DNA of 39,702 nucleotides from HGM04593 sp045631905 (GCA_045631905.1 JAZQVO010000014.1:1-39702); one strand, 5' to 3'. Shown: positions 1 through 9,294, numbered from the stretch's first letter. Numbers and translations: made by a program. The notes: generated by a model not told the origin, from the sequence alone.

Positions 1-3
1 TTC

Positions 4-58
4 CTTTTTAAAGTGCCCCCAAATTTTTTTTTTTATTTTTTGGGCCCCTCTTTAAAAG
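4..58. repeat. AT-rich inverted repeat downstream of aspD
   Basis: Imperfect inverted repeat: the left arm (4-23, ctttttaaag then tgcccccaaa) pairs with the right arm (39-58, tttgggcccc then tctttaaaag) around an almost pure T loop. It lies just past the aspD stop codon and could be a transcription terminator for the aspT-aspD unit. The loop is long and homopolymeric, and this is the window edge, so an assembly-edge effect cannot be excluded. Confidence 0.3.
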
Positions 59-71
59 AACACCACTTTTC

Positions 72-1766
72 TTATGATTTAATGTTTAAATTATTATGGC
101 TTGCACTCTGTTCGACAACAGGCAGGCTCTCTTTCCACCTCTTTGCATACGAGTCGAGAATATCCCTTACGCTGTGTCCTATTATAGAGTAGTCGTCGTT
201 GTGCAGGTTGGCAAGCGACACTCTTATGCTCCATTCAGGCCCGTCGAAACCACCGCCGTTGAGCACTATAAGTGAAGTTTCCGTCGCAAGGCGATAAACT
301 ATATCGAGTGGGCTGTAATTGAGTCGCAGATATGTTGCAAAATCCTCACCATAAATCTTTTTTGCCCATAGCATAAGGTCAATCTCCGAGTAGTATCCGG
401 CACGAAGGCTGTCGGTGGCAAGTGTGAGGTCCATGCTCTTCCACAGTGTTGCGAGCCTTCTATTTACTATCCCTGTAATTTCGTGTTTAAGCCTCTCGCC
501 CTCGCGCTTGTCAATTATGGAATATAGTGCAAAGAGCGACATTTGTAATTGTTGGGGTAGGGAAAGACCGGCTGTGTGGTTAAGTGCAACTTGTCGGCTG
601 TCGGCTACCATGCGGTCTATGAAGCGCATCTCATCGACGTTGTGTCTGATACTGCCGTATCGTTGTTGTAACTCGCCCTTGCGCTTACGAGGGAGATATT
701 TAAGTTTTTTGTCGAAAATATTATCCCTGTGCATGGCTGTGACTGCCAAACGCCAGCCCGTGGCACCAAAATATTTTGAAAACGAGTATACGCATATAGT
801 GTTGTGTGGCAGTCGGCAATAGAGCGATTCAAAGCCCGATACAAAGGTCGCATACACATCGTCGGTAATAATCATAAGGTTGGGGTTCCAGCGTTCCACG
901 ATATCAACAAGCAGGTCGATGCTCTTTTTGTCCATAGCATAGCTTGGCGGGTTACTCGGGTTCACAATAAACAGAGCTTTGTACGAAGGGTCACGCAGTT
1001 TGTTTATATCTTTTTCGTTGTACTGCCACATGTGTAGCCCCTCTTTACTCATTCTGCTTGCCGGAATTTCTGTAACCTTGTACTTGTAACGATTAAGTTT
1101 GGGAATCTCTATGTAAGGGGTAAAGACGGGTGTCATGAGAGCAATGTTATCGCCTCTTTCCAGCAGATAGTTTTGTTGCATACTGTCGAAGATATAGCAC
1201 ATGGCGGCTGTTCCGCCCTCTGTGGCAAAAAAGTCTGTTTCGCCCTGTGGAGCTCTCCCGTTACATAATTCCTGTGCAAAGTAGTCGCGCATTATAACCT
1301 CGCAATATTTTAAAATGCGGTCGGGGACAGGGTATTGGTTGCCTATGGCACATTCGGTCCATTCATGAACAAGCTCGTCGAGGTCGGCTTCGTGCTCCTC
1401 CTTCATGTAATCTACAAATTTTTGCAGGAAGGTGGTGGCACGCTCTCCCTTTTTGTTAGCAATAAAGGTGCTCAATCTCTGCGCGATGCCCTCTTTTTTG
1501 GGGATACCTGCAATATCTTCGCTGTAACTCCTATCCTTGTGGCACTCCTCGATACCAAACATGCCAAGCAAGAAAAATATCTCTCTTGGCAACGTAACAA
1601 CCCAGTTGGGGTTACCTCGCCCGGCATTAAGCAGGGTGTGCATCATCTTTTTTATGCGTTCGTTGGCAAGTTCTATAAGCCTGTCTTTAAGCTCAAAAGG
1701 GCTTATCTTCTCCATCTCGTGTACAAAAGAGGCAACTTCGCTCTTTTCATTAAGTAACTTATTCAT
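72..1766 (-). CDS. aspD: Aspartate 4-decarboxylase (PLP-dependent, aminotransferase fold)
   Basis: A fold-type I PLP enzyme of 564 aa that converts L-aspartate to L-alanine and CO2 in the cytosol; family members also show aspartate aminotransferase activity. Visible class I aminotransferase landmarks are the NPSNPPS motif near residue 270, TDDVY near 301-305, the PLP-lysine motif SFSKYFGATGWR with Lys331, and a C-terminal SIRVSLANL that carries the carboxylate-binding Arg. The length exceeds ordinary aspartate aminotransferases (about 400 aa) and matches the AspD family (about 530-560 aa). It begins at an ATG 18 bp after the aspT stop, so the two are surely co-transcribed. In known AspD/AspT systems decarboxylation consumes a cytosolic proton and, with the exchanger, makes proton motive force. 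Assignment is firm. Confidence 0.93.
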   Translation of the reverse strand: MNKLLNEKSEVASFVHEMEKISPFELKDRLIELANERIKKMMHTLLNAGRGNPNWVVTLPREIFFLLGMFGIEECHKDRSYSEDIAGIPKKEGIAQRLSTFIANKKGERATTFLQKFVDYMKEEHEADLDELVHEWTECAIGNQYPVPDRILKYCEVIMRDYFAQELCNGRAPQGETDFFATEGGTAAMCYIFDSMQQNYLLERGDNIALMTPVFTPYIEIPKLNRYKYKVTEIPASRMSKEGLHMWQYNEKDINKLRDPSYKALFIVNPSNPPSYAMDKKSIDLLVDIVERWNPNLMIITDDVYATFVSGFESLYCRLPHNTICVYSFSKYFGATGWRLAVTAMHRDNIFDKKLKYLPRKRKGELQQRYGSIRHNVDEMRFIDRMVADSRQVALNHTAGLSLPQQLQMSLFALYSIIDKREGERLKHEITGIVNRRLATLWKSMDLTLATDSLRAGYYSEIDLMLWAKKIYGEDFATYLRLNYSPLDIVYRLATETSLIVLNGGGFDGPEWSIRVSLANLHNDDYSIIGHSVRDILDSYAKRWKESLPVVEQSASHNNLNIKS

Positions 1767-1784
1767 AATTGTGTGAATTTTAAA

Positions 1785-3503
1785 TTATTGACATAAAAGA
1801 ACTATGAATACACCCCATAGAATGAGCAGGGTGTTACCTACTGCATAGGTTACCGTGTAACCGAGTGCGGGAGTATCGCTCTCGATGGTCTCTTGTAAAG
1901 AACCGAGCGCTGCAGTGGTGGTACGTGCCCCTGCACAGCAACCCAAAGCAATAGCCGGGTGAAACTTGAACCAATGTGTGGCAATATACAAGCCAAAGAG
2001 CAAAGGCAGGGAGGTCGCAACTACTCCTGCAAAGAATATATGCACCCCAAGCTCTTTGAAGCCATCGATAAATCCCGGGCCTGCCGTAATTCCTACTATC
2101 GCAATGAAAATATTAAGTCCAAGGTTGTTGAATACCCATAAAGCACTCTCGGGGATAGTTCCTATGGAGGGGTGGTGCGAGTGCCACCAGCCAAAAACAA
2201 GTCCGGCTATCAGAACACCGCCACTACTGCTCAGGCTTATAGGTACATTCTCTATTCTCAAAGCAAGGCTACCAACTATGGCACCTATGAGAATGCCGAA
2301 AGCCATAAAAGCAACATCGGTCTCATTTGTGGCTGGTGCGGGGTAGCCGATCTCTTTTGCCGCAGGTTCGGCCTCGAATTTGCGTCCCACAATCTCAATA
2401 ACATCGCCTATGTTGAGTATGGTTCCCGGGAGAACAGGGATACTTACCCCTGCACGCAATATCTTTTGTATGCTCACCCCATGCATGAAAGGCTGTGCAC
2501 GTAATTCGCCTACGCTTTTACCGTTGTAACTGCAAGGGTATTTAGCCCTCTTGCCGGCAATCCTTGTTTTGATAACAAGTACGGGAAATTGTAATATAGC
2601 ATCGTCATCAACCTCGTCGCCTATCCATCGCTCCTCGCCCACGGCATACTCCCGTCGGCCACTAAGAACAACCTCGTTGCCAATATCTATTATATCTTTT
2701 TCACTGATATTGTCGAAAATTTTTCCGCCTCTCCTTATGCGCTCAACAAAAAGCCTTTTGCCATCTTTCTTAAAGAGATTTTCGAGCTCGCCAACAGTAC
2801 GCCCACCGCTGAACCATTCATTCTTGGCAATATATGCACGGAAGGTAACAGGGCGCAAAGCTTCCACAAAGCCGGGCTTCTCGTTTTCGCCTCGCCCCAT
2901 CTTCTCTTCAAGCTCGCGGCACGCTCTCTTCACCTTGTCGAACCCGCCCATCATTCTTGGGCCGAGGCGTGCGATAATCCATGCCGAGCCTGCTGTGCCG
3001 AATATATATGTTACAGCATAAGCAACAGGTATAATGTTTATCATCTTTTGCTCTGTGGCGCTGTCGAGCCCTAAGCTGTGAATTGTATCATCGGCAACAC
3101 CTATCACTGCACTTATGGTTTGTGAACCTGCAAGAAGGCCGGCCGCCTCTCCCGGGCCGTAGCCCATAAACAAAGAGACAACCCATGTGGATAATAAAAT
3201 TGCCACGCACATCACAACGGCAAAAAGAACCTGTGGTAACCCCTCCTTTTTCAGTCCGTTGAAAAACTGAGGACCAACCTTATATCCTACGGCAAAAAGG
3301 AACATGAGAAAGGCTACCGGTTTAAGTGTGCCACCTACGGGAATATTTAGTTGTCCCACAATAACACCAACCAATAAAACACTTGAAACAATGCCCAAAC
3401 TGAATCCTTTAATCTTTATTCGGGCTATGACAAACCCCATAGCAATAGTCGCATATATTGCAAGTTCGGGGTGTGAGCGCATGAGTTCTATTATCCAATC
3501 CAT
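1785..3503 (-). CDS. aspT: Aspartate:alanine antiporter (AAE family)
   Basis: A 572-aa inner-membrane exchanger of the AspT/YidE/YbjL family. Two blocks of hydrophobic helices (about residues 10-180 and 390-570) flank a soluble region (about 200-385) with two RCK_C/TrkA_C-like domains, the standard layout of the family. The repeated half-motifs GLLAGSQTISAVIG (around 122) and GCCAGARTTTAALG (around 525) are the duplicated signature. In characterised members it imports aspartate(1-) in exchange for alanine, giving net negative charge import. It is the first gene of a two-gene unit with aspD. The start is the ATG at 3503, 70 bp after the TPR gene; no clear Shine-Dalgarno or -7 box is seen there, so read-through from upstream is possible. 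Substrate is inferred from the aspD neighbour. Confidence 0.9.
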   Translation of the reverse strand: MDWIIELMRSHPELAIYATIAMGFVIARIKIKGFSLGIVSSVLLVGVIVGQLNIPVGGTLKPVAFLMFLFAVGYKVGPQFFNGLKKEGLPQVLFAVVMCVAILLSTWVVSLFMGYGPGEAAGLLAGSQTISAVIGVADDTIHSLGLDSATEQKMINIIPVAYAVTYIFGTAGSAWIIARLGPRMMGGFDKVKRACRELEEKMGRGENEKPGFVEALRPVTFRAYIAKNEWFSGGRTVGELENLFKKDGKRLFVERIRRGGKIFDNISEKDIIDIGNEVVLSGRREYAVGEERWIGDEVDDDAILQFPVLVIKTRIAGKRAKYPCSYNGKSVGELRAQPFMHGVSIQKILRAGVSIPVLPGTILNIGDVIEIVGRKFEAEPAAKEIGYPAPATNETDVAFMAFGILIGAIVGSLALRIENVPISLSSSGGVLIAGLVFGWWHSHHPSIGTIPESALWVFNNLGLNIFIAIVGITAGPGFIDGFKELGVHIFFAGVVATSLPLLFGLYIATHWFKFHPAIALGCCAGARTTTAALGSLQETIESDTPALGYTVTYAVGNTLLILWGVFIVLLCQ

Positions 3504-3573
3504 AAATATTTTTTTATGAAGGATAACAGAAGAAGGGCGGTAAATGTTCCCTCAGAAAGTAAAAAAGAGACCT

Positions 3574-5775
3574 TTAATCCAAGAGGTCGATGAGTAGAGT
3601 AAAATTATCGTCGTTCATGCCATTTTCCCTTAGAGTGGGGAGGTCTTTGCGCATGTGCGACACAAAAAGTTCATCATTTGCACACATCTCTTTGGCCTTT
3701 TTATAGAGCTCATAGGCTCTCTTGGGCCTGTGCAGAGACCACTCAACATGTCCGGCATTCAGATAATCGCTGAATTTTGCTTTGGGCGTCTCCATAATTT
3801 TTTCGTAGTAGTTCGCGGCCTGTGTATATTTCCCAGTGAGGAACGAACACCAGGCTATGGCGCGTAAAGTATTTATGGAGCCGGGTTGCAGGTATTCAAC
3901 CTTAAAGAAACGTGCGAAAGCTTCGTCGTAACGTCTCATCGAAGCCATACACTCGCCTGTCTGTCTCAGCAACGACAAATCCTCGGGTGCAATCTCTTCG
4001 GCAAGCAGGTAGAAACTGAGTGCCTTCTCTGTCTCTCCCGAAAGACGGTAGCACTGTGCCATGTGGCGCAAGGTCCACAAACTGTCGGGCTTTATAATAT
4101 CGGCACGGGTGTAGTAATCTATTGCATTGCCATATTCTTTCTCTTTCTGCAAGCAATATCCCATCTCTTGGTAGAATTGTTCGTTTGGCTCGCCCCTTTT
4201 CTCATAGATTTTTCCTGCATTTATGGCTTCGCGATAATACTCTTTATCGAGCAGGTATTCGAATGTTTGTAACAGGGTTTCGGGCGACGATGATATTTGC
4301 ATTAGAGCATCACATTCGAGCATATTGAGCGACAAGGTAAAGGGGTCGGTAAATTCTTTCCTGTAACTCGACAGCTTGAAGAAACGGTATAGGTCCTGAA
4401 TATATTGGTTGCTCATTATTTCGGCCTCTTTTTCGCGTGCAACCTCGGTAAACGTGTCGGGTGCCTGCTCCGAGAGGTCGCCCTCGCTTGTTATCTGTTG
4501 CATGAGCATGTCGCGTTGCTCCTGTGGTACCTGCTTGAAGGTGAGGCAGAATGAATATTTGTCGCTGTTGCAAAAGAATCGCGAAGAGCATATAGCACCC
4601 AGCATAGTGTTTTTTAATGCCTTCTCCCGGGGTAGCATGTCGGCTATCGCAGGTACCGCTGTGTCGAACGGGCGCAACCAGTTCATTATGTCGTTGAAGA
4701 AGGGGTAGTTTTTCAACTGCGAGAAGGTGCTCATGTACACATCGGCTCCTTCAATCTGCCATTTGGTCATCTCTTCTATTTTGCCTTTTATGCCGTCTTT
4801 CTCTATCCACTCTTTCCACTCGGGGTTTTTATCCTCGTCTTGTTCTATCTCCTTCAATATGTCCATACCAATCTTCTCATTGTGCAGGTTGGGGTTTTTC
4901 ATTATTGCAGGGATAATCTCCTCACGCATCTTGCGGTCTATCTTCTGTGTTTCACGGCTTCGCAACAGCAGAATTTGTGTTGTCCCGATTCGTTTGGCTA
5001 TGGCGACATCGTTACTCAGCTCATCTATTGCCAAGGTGAGCTCGGGGTAATATTTTATTCGGTCGTTGTGCATGAATATACCGAGCAAAGAGCCTATAAG
5101 TGCTCTTGTCGATAATATCATATCGTTGCTGTAAACCATGTTCAGCAACAAGAGAAACTTTGCCGGCTCAAAACATTTAAGCATGCAAAGTGTAACTGCG
5201 CTGATGAGCGTGGCTCTGTCGTTAATATTGGTATCTTCCTCCTCGAGCAGAGCTTGAATACTCTCCTTTTCTCCCTTTTCCCACGCACAACTGCTCCAAA
5301 TTGTAGCAAACAGTTCGTTTAATATCTGTTCGTGCTCTTTTTGTTGCTCTTCGGCCACCTTTTTACACTCATCTTGTGGGAGCATTTTTGTTACAGCCAT
5401 GTTGGCCCTGTTCTCTTTCAATCGGTTGTGTAAAGGAATTATATTGCTCAAATTGCTATATTTGCGTTTGTGCTGGAAATATACCGACAACGAATGCTCT
5501 GCTTTACGACTTATGGCTATGAGGTCGTTTAGCATGTAACATTCGCCCATCAATGTGGTGCGCATTTTCTCTCTTTCGGGGTCCTCTGCACCCGAACGCA
5601 GGTACTCCAAAAGGTACATGTACGATGTACGCATCTGTGCGAAGCGTGTTTGCAGAGACCAGTCCTGCAACTCCTCGATATCCTCTCCAAGAATATCGAT
5701 AGCTTTTTTCAAACGACCGTTTGCGAGCAATCTCGCCACCTTCTCTTTTATTTCAATAATGCGTTTATCTTCCAT
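3574..5775 (-). CDS. Large TPR-repeat protein, function unknown
   Basis: A 733-aa protein without signal peptide or membrane helices, so presumably cytosolic. The C-terminal third (about residues 510-710) contains at least five tetratricopeptide-like helical hairpins, recognisable from units such as GNAIDYYTRADIIKPDS and KALSFYLLAEEIAPED. The N-terminal 500 residues are helical and charged, with no domain I recognise. I chose the ATG at 5775 (MEDKRIIE) over an in-frame ATG 21 bp upstream because the later start gives a typical soluble N-terminus; this is a judgement. It sits between pgk, from which a hairpin at 5795-5824 separates it, and aspT. TPR scaffolds mediate protein-protein contacts, but nothing here shows the partner. 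Confidence 0.75.
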   Translation of the reverse strand: MEDKRIIEIKEKVARLLANGRLKKAIDILGEDIEELQDWSLQTRFAQMRTSYMYLLEYLRSGAEDPEREKMRTTLMGECYMLNDLIAISRKAEHSLSVYFQHKRKYSNLSNIIPLHNRLKENRANMAVTKMLPQDECKKVAEEQQKEHEQILNELFATIWSSCAWEKGEKESIQALLEEEDTNINDRATLISAVTLCMLKCFEPAKFLLLLNMVYSNDMILSTRALIGSLLGIFMHNDRIKYYPELTLAIDELSNDVAIAKRIGTTQILLLRSRETQKIDRKMREEIIPAIMKNPNLHNEKIGMDILKEIEQDEDKNPEWKEWIEKDGIKGKIEEMTKWQIEGADVYMSTFSQLKNYPFFNDIMNWLRPFDTAVPAIADMLPREKALKNTMLGAICSSRFFCNSDKYSFCLTFKQVPQEQRDMLMQQITSEGDLSEQAPDTFTEVAREKEAEIMSNQYIQDLYRFFKLSSYRKEFTDPFTLSLNMLECDALMQISSSPETLLQTFEYLLDKEYYREAINAGKIYEKRGEPNEQFYQEMGYCLQKEKEYGNAIDYYTRADIIKPDSLWTLRHMAQCYRLSGETEKALSFYLLAEEIAPEDLSLLRQTGECMASMRRYDEAFARFFKVEYLQPGSINTLRAIAWCSFLTGKYTQAANYYEKIMETPKAKFSDYLNAGHVEWSLHRPKRAYELYKKAKEMCANDELFVSHMRKDLPTLRENGMNDDNFTLLIDLLD

Positions 5776-5794
5776 CGTATATGTATGTATAAAC

Positions 5795-5824
5795 ATAAAC
5801 AGCGCGGAGAACCACGCTGTTTAT
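5795..5824 (-). terminator. Stem-loop after pgk
   Basis: On the minus strand ATAAACAGCGTGG and CCGCGCTGTTTAT form a 13-bp stem with one G-U wobble and a 4-nt loop, 23 bp after the pgk stop. No long U-run follows, so it may attenuate or stabilise rather than fully terminate. It lies 20 bp upstream of the TPR gene start. Confidence 0.6.
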
Positions 5825-5847
5825 GAAGTTATTTTTGGAATAATAAA

Positions 5848-7098
5848 TTATTCACCTTTGATAGCTGCAACACCGGGGAGTACTTTACCCTCGATAGCCT
5901 CGAGAAGAGCACCACCACCTGTTGAGATATAAGATACTTTGTCGGCCATGTTGAACTTGTTTACGCAAGCAACAGAGTCGCCACCGCCTACAAGCGAGAA
6001 TGCACCGTTTGCTGTTGCTTTGGCAATAGCCTCGGCAATAGCAAGTGAACCACCTGTGAAGTTGTCGAACTCAAATACACCTGCGGGGCCGTTCCAAAGG
6101 ATTGTTTTTGCATTCTCGATAGCTGCCGCAAATGCTTTGCGAGCCTCGGGACCTGCGTCCAAGCCTTCCCAACCCTCGGGAATTTCGTTTACCGAAACAA
6201 CCTGGCTGTTAGCATCGTTAGAGAAGTCGTCGGCTGCAACACAATCGGTAGCAAGTACAAGGTTTACACCTTTTGCCTTTGCCTGAGCAATGATATCGAG
6301 GGCAAGTTGCAACTTGTCGTCCTCAACAATTGAGTTACCGATGTTGCCACCCTGAGCCTTTGCAAATGTGTATGTCATACCACCACAAAGGATAAGGTTG
6401 TCTACTTTGTCCATAAGGTTCTCGATGATACCGATTTTTGTAGAAACCTTAGAACCACCCATGATAGCTGTGAAGGGGCGTTTGATATCTTTGAGAATGT
6501 TATCAACAGCTTGAACCTCTTTCTCCATCAAATAACCGAGCATCTTGTTGTCGGCATCGAAGTAGTCGGCGATAACTGCTGTTGAAGCGTGACGACGGTG
6601 AGCTGTACCGAAAGCGTCGTTGATGTAACAGTCGGCATATGATGCGAGTGTCTTAGAGAACTCTTTCTGCGACTCTTTCATAGCCTTCTTAGCATCGTTG
6701 TATGCGGGATCCTCCTTGTCGATACCAACGGGCTTGCCCTCCTCTTCGGGGTAGAAACGAAGGTTTTCCAACAAAAGCACCTCGCCGGCTTTGAGAGCTG
6801 CGGCTGCCTCAGCTGCTTTTGCGCAGTCGGGAGCAAACTGAACAGCTACACCGAGTTTCTCCGAAACAGCATCAACAATCTGGCTCAAAGAGAATTTTGC
6901 ATTAACCTTGCCTTTAGGTTTGCCCATGTGCGACATGATGATGAGCGCACCGCCATCGGCCAATACTTTTTTAAGTGTGGGGAGAGCTCCTCTGATACGT
7001 GTATCATCGGTGATTTTACCCTCTTCGTTCAAAGGTACGTTGAAATCAACGCGAACGATTGCTTTTTTACCTGCAAAATTAAATTTGTCAATTGTCAT
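5848..7098 (-). CDS. pgk: Phosphoglycerate kinase
   Basis: The cytosolic glycolytic enzyme that transfers phosphate from 1,3-bisphosphoglycerate to ADP. The 416-aa product has the family N-terminus with VRVDFNVPLNE (about residues 14-25), the SHMGKPKG substrate loop, HRRHAS (about 166), the GGSKVSTKI segment (about 214) and the C-terminal nucleotide-binding LVGGGDS motif near 373. Length is normal for bacterial PGKs. The ATG at 7098 is preceded by its own Bacteroidota -7 box (7170-7177), and a stem-loop follows the stop, so it is probably monocistronic or loosely coupled to the TPR gene. Codon use is strongly biased to favoured codons, as expected for a highly expressed gene. Confidence 0.98.
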   Translation of the reverse strand: MTIDKFNFAGKKAIVRVDFNVPLNEEGKITDDTRIRGALPTLKKVLADGGALIIMSHMGKPKGKVNAKFSLSQIVDAVSEKLGVAVQFAPDCAKAAEAAAALKAGEVLLLENLRFYPEEEGKPVGIDKEDPAYNDAKKAMKESQKEFSKTLASYADCYINDAFGTAHRRHASTAVIADYFDADNKMLGYLMEKEVQAVDNILKDIKRPFTAIMGGSKVSTKIGIIENLMDKVDNLILCGGMTYTFAKAQGGNIGNSIVEDDKLQLALDIIAQAKAKGVNLVLATDCVAADDFSNDANSQVVSVNEIPEGWEGLDAGPEARKAFAAAIENAKTILWNGPAGVFEFDNFTGGSLAIAEAIAKATANGAFSLVGGGDSVACVNKFNMADKVSYISTGGGALLEAIEGKVLPGVAAIKGE

Positions 7099-7169
7099 AA
7101 TTACTGAGTATTTATGTGATTAGTAATAATATCTCTTTTATTTATTCTTTGGCACAAGGCCATACATTG

Positions 7170-7177
7170 CAAATGTA
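7170..7177 (-). promoter_or_regulatory. Probable -7 promoter box for pgk
   Basis: Minus-strand TACATTTG matches the Bacteroidota -7 consensus TAnnTTTG exactly and lies about 70 bp upstream of the pgk ATG, in the AT-rich gap after nth. No confident -33 TTTG was found. Confidence 0.55.
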
Positions 7178-7200
7178 ATGTTTTTAAATAAATTTATGTG

Positions 7201-7869
7201 CTATTGTTTTGTAAATATTTTCTCTTTTTTGCAACTTTTTTTCACTTCTTTGCAAAAATCGTGCAAACCACATTCGTTGCACAGCGGTGTTCGTGCTTTG
7301 CAGGTGTATCGTCCGTGCAGAATGAGCCAGTGATGTGCTTTTGGTATAATATCGGCAGGCAGGTATTTCATGAGCTCTTTTTCCACGCTGTAAGGGGTGG
7401 TGCAACGCTTGGGCACAAGCCCTATTCGGTGGCTCACACGAAAAACATGCGTGTCTACCGCCATGGCGCTTTTGTTAAACACAACAGCCTGAATGACATT
7501 TGCTGTTTTTCGTCCCACGCCGGGCAAGGTGGTCAGCTCGTCGAGAGTGGCAGGCACCTCGCCTCCAAAATCACTGCATAGCTTTTGCGCCATGCCTACA
7601 AGGTGTTTTGCCTTGTTGTTGGGGTACGATATGCTTTTAATGTAGTTATAAACCTCGTCGGGGTGAGCAGTCGCAAGTTCTTGCGCGTTTTCGTAGCGGG
7701 CAAAGAGGTCGGGTGTAACCATGTTTACCCTTTTGTCGGTGCACTGTGCCGACAAAATAACCGCCACAAGTAACTCGAAGGGGGTGGAGTAGTTAAGTTC
7801 CGTCTCGGCTATGGGCATAGCCTTCTCGAAGTACTCTATTACTTTTTTATATAACTCGGAGGTTCGCAT
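7201..7869 (-). CDS. nth: Endonuclease III (DNA glycosylase/AP lyase)
   Basis: Base-excision-repair enzyme that removes oxidised pyrimidines and cleaves at abasic sites. The 222-aa product has the helix-hairpin-helix LPGVGRKTANV with catalytic Lys121, the catalytic Asp139 in VDTHVFR, and the C-terminal [4Fe-4S] ligands Cys190, Cys197, Cys200 and Cys206 in the C-x6-C-x2-C-x5-C pattern. These match E. coli Nth (Lys120, Asp138) almost residue for residue. The frame is open for 48 more codons upstream, but those overlap the SusD-like gene; the ATG at 7869 gives the normal family N-terminus and lies 5 bp after the SusD-like stop codon, implying co-transcription. Confidence 0.96.
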   Translation of the reverse strand: MRTSELYKKVIEYFEKAMPIAETELNYSTPFELLVAVILSAQCTDKRVNMVTPDLFARYENAQELATAHPDEVYNYIKSISYPNNKAKHLVGMAQKLCSDFGGEVPATLDELTTLPGVGRKTANVIQAVVFNKSAMAVDTHVFRVSHRIGLVPKRCTTPYSVEKELMKYLPADIIPKAHHWLILHGRYTCKARTPLCNECGLHDFCKEVKKSCKKEKIFTKQ

Positions 7870-7874
7870 GTTTT

Positions 7875-9263
7875 TTAATACCCGGGGTTTTGTATCAGGT
7901 TGGGGTAGAACATAAGTTCTCTTTCGGGGATAGGCATATAATGTTTGTATGCCAAGCCTCTGCGTTTGAGCATGGCCCAATAACCATATGAGGAACCATT
8001 TATTTCGCTCCACAGCTCCTCAAGAGAGCCTGCCACCTGAGCCTCTTGTCGCAAGAACTCGATATATTGTGGCGTGTAGAGAGCTATCTCTTTTCCAAAG
8101 ATTGAATATATGTCCTTTTGTCCTTCGTTTACAGAAAGGCTGAAATTTTGGTAACATTGCGAAAGTAACTTCTCGGCATGGCCGTAGCTTGGAGCCGGGA
8201 AGTATAAATCAATTTCGGCCTGTATCGCAAGCAGGGTGCTTGGGCTTATACCATACTCCCCGAATCTGTTGTTCTCAAAAATATTGAGGAGTGAGCTAAT
8301 CTCGTCGTGAATGATACCGAACAGCTCATCTTGTCTGTATATTGGTGAATTTGCGATTACGTCGGTATTTGTTGCTGTTACGTAAGGAACCTGTCCCCAC
8401 AAATGAGCAATGTTATAGTATATGAAACAACGCAGAGCTTTTGCCTCGTCGGCATATCTTCGGTATTCTTCGGGAGCATTCTCTATGATGTTGTTGCAAT
8501 AGTTAATTGCTCGGTAGGCATTTTCCCAACACTTGGCAACCTCGGGCGAGGTGGGTGTAAGGCTCTTTGTTCTACCTTCGAGGTCCTTTCCTGTTAATTT
8601 AATGTTTTCTAAATTCAGTTGCGATGCAACAAATTCGGTGCTGTTAATATAGGTTGATGCAAGCGCGGCGGTAACGTGGTTTTCGCTAATCCAAAAATTA
8701 TCCTGTTGAATATTGCTGTCAGGCAATATTTCAAGATTATCTTCCCCCGGCTCGTTGTTATCCACTCCGGGGGTGTTGTTATCTTCCTCGGGGGTGTTGT
8801 TATTTTCAGGCTCTTTGTTGTTATCCCCCAGCTCGTTGTTATCGTTGACGGTAAAATTATTTTCAATGTAGCTCTGTAATCCTTTTATAATATTGTCGCC
8901 ACCATCATATTCGGTGAACATCTCTACATGTCCGTCGTTGGTTATAGAGAGCGATGAACCCGTTATTGCCAGCTTGCCACTTAAAGTGTATTCGTCGCCG
9001 GCCTTTATTGCGATATTATCGTTGGCAACGGTATATTGCAAGGGCGATGTGCTTGTTTCCCACTCTTTGCCTGTGTATGTGTAAATTACAGCTTCGCCGG
9101 TACCATTATCGTCTATTCTCAAAGATACTATCTTGCCGTTTTCTGCAATGTGCCAGAAGCCAACGAGAGGGTTTGTCTCCTTCTCGTCGTTCGAGTCGCT
9201 ACAAGAGAAGAAGGAAAAAAACAACCCGATAAATAGAATAAGTAATAATATCTTCTTTTTCAT
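7875..9263 (-). CDS. Orphan short SusD/RagB-like outer-membrane lipoprotein
   Basis: A 462-aa lipoprotein. Signal peptide with lipobox ending at Cys21 (FFSFFSC, followed by SDSN). Residues about 30-125 form a beta-rich lipocalin-like domain (starting NPLVGFWHIAENGK). An Asn/Pro/Glu-rich linker with repeated DNN-P-E units spans about 138-177. The C-terminal 275 residues resemble SusD/RagB: AYRAINYCNNII, EAKALRCFIYYNIAHLWGQVPYV, and the terminal IPERELMFYPNLIQNPGY. SusD proteins bind glycans or peptides at the cell surface as lids for a SusC TonB-dependent channel. Here the SusD part is about half the usual 500 aa and no susC, hydrolase or regulator lies nearby. ATG at 9263 fits the signal peptide; an upstream in-frame start was rejected. 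It sits between the histidine phosphatase and nth, probably in one transcript. Ligand unknown. Confidence 0.82.
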   Translation of the reverse strand: MKKKILLLILFIGLFFSFFSCSDSNDEKETNPLVGFWHIAENGKIVSLRIDDNGTGEAVIYTYTGKEWETSTSPLQYTVANDNIAIKAGDEYTLSGKLAITGSSLSITNDGHVEMFTEYDGGDNIIKGLQSYIENNFTVNDNNELGDNNKEPENNNTPEEDNNTPGVDNNEPGEDNLEILPDSNIQQDNFWISENHVTAALASTYINSTEFVASQLNLENIKLTGKDLEGRTKSLTPTSPEVAKCWENAYRAINYCNNIIENAPEEYRRYADEAKALRCFIYYNIAHLWGQVPYVTATNTDVIANSPIYRQDELFGIIHDEISSLLNIFENNRFGEYGISPSTLLAIQAEIDLYFPAPSYGHAEKLLSQCYQNFSLSVNEGQKDIYSIFGKEIALYTPQYIEFLRQEAQVAGSLEELWSEINGSSYGYWAMLKRRGLAYKHYMPIPERELMFYPNLIQNPGY

Positions 9264-9294
9264 GGCATAGAGGTTTTTGTTTCCCACCAAAATG

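Noticed and set aside
8741..8840. Short tandem repeat in DNA, possible phase-variable tract
   Set aside because: It encodes the DNN-P-E linker of the SusD-like lipoprotein with irregular units; no homopolymer or exact unit that would slip readily.
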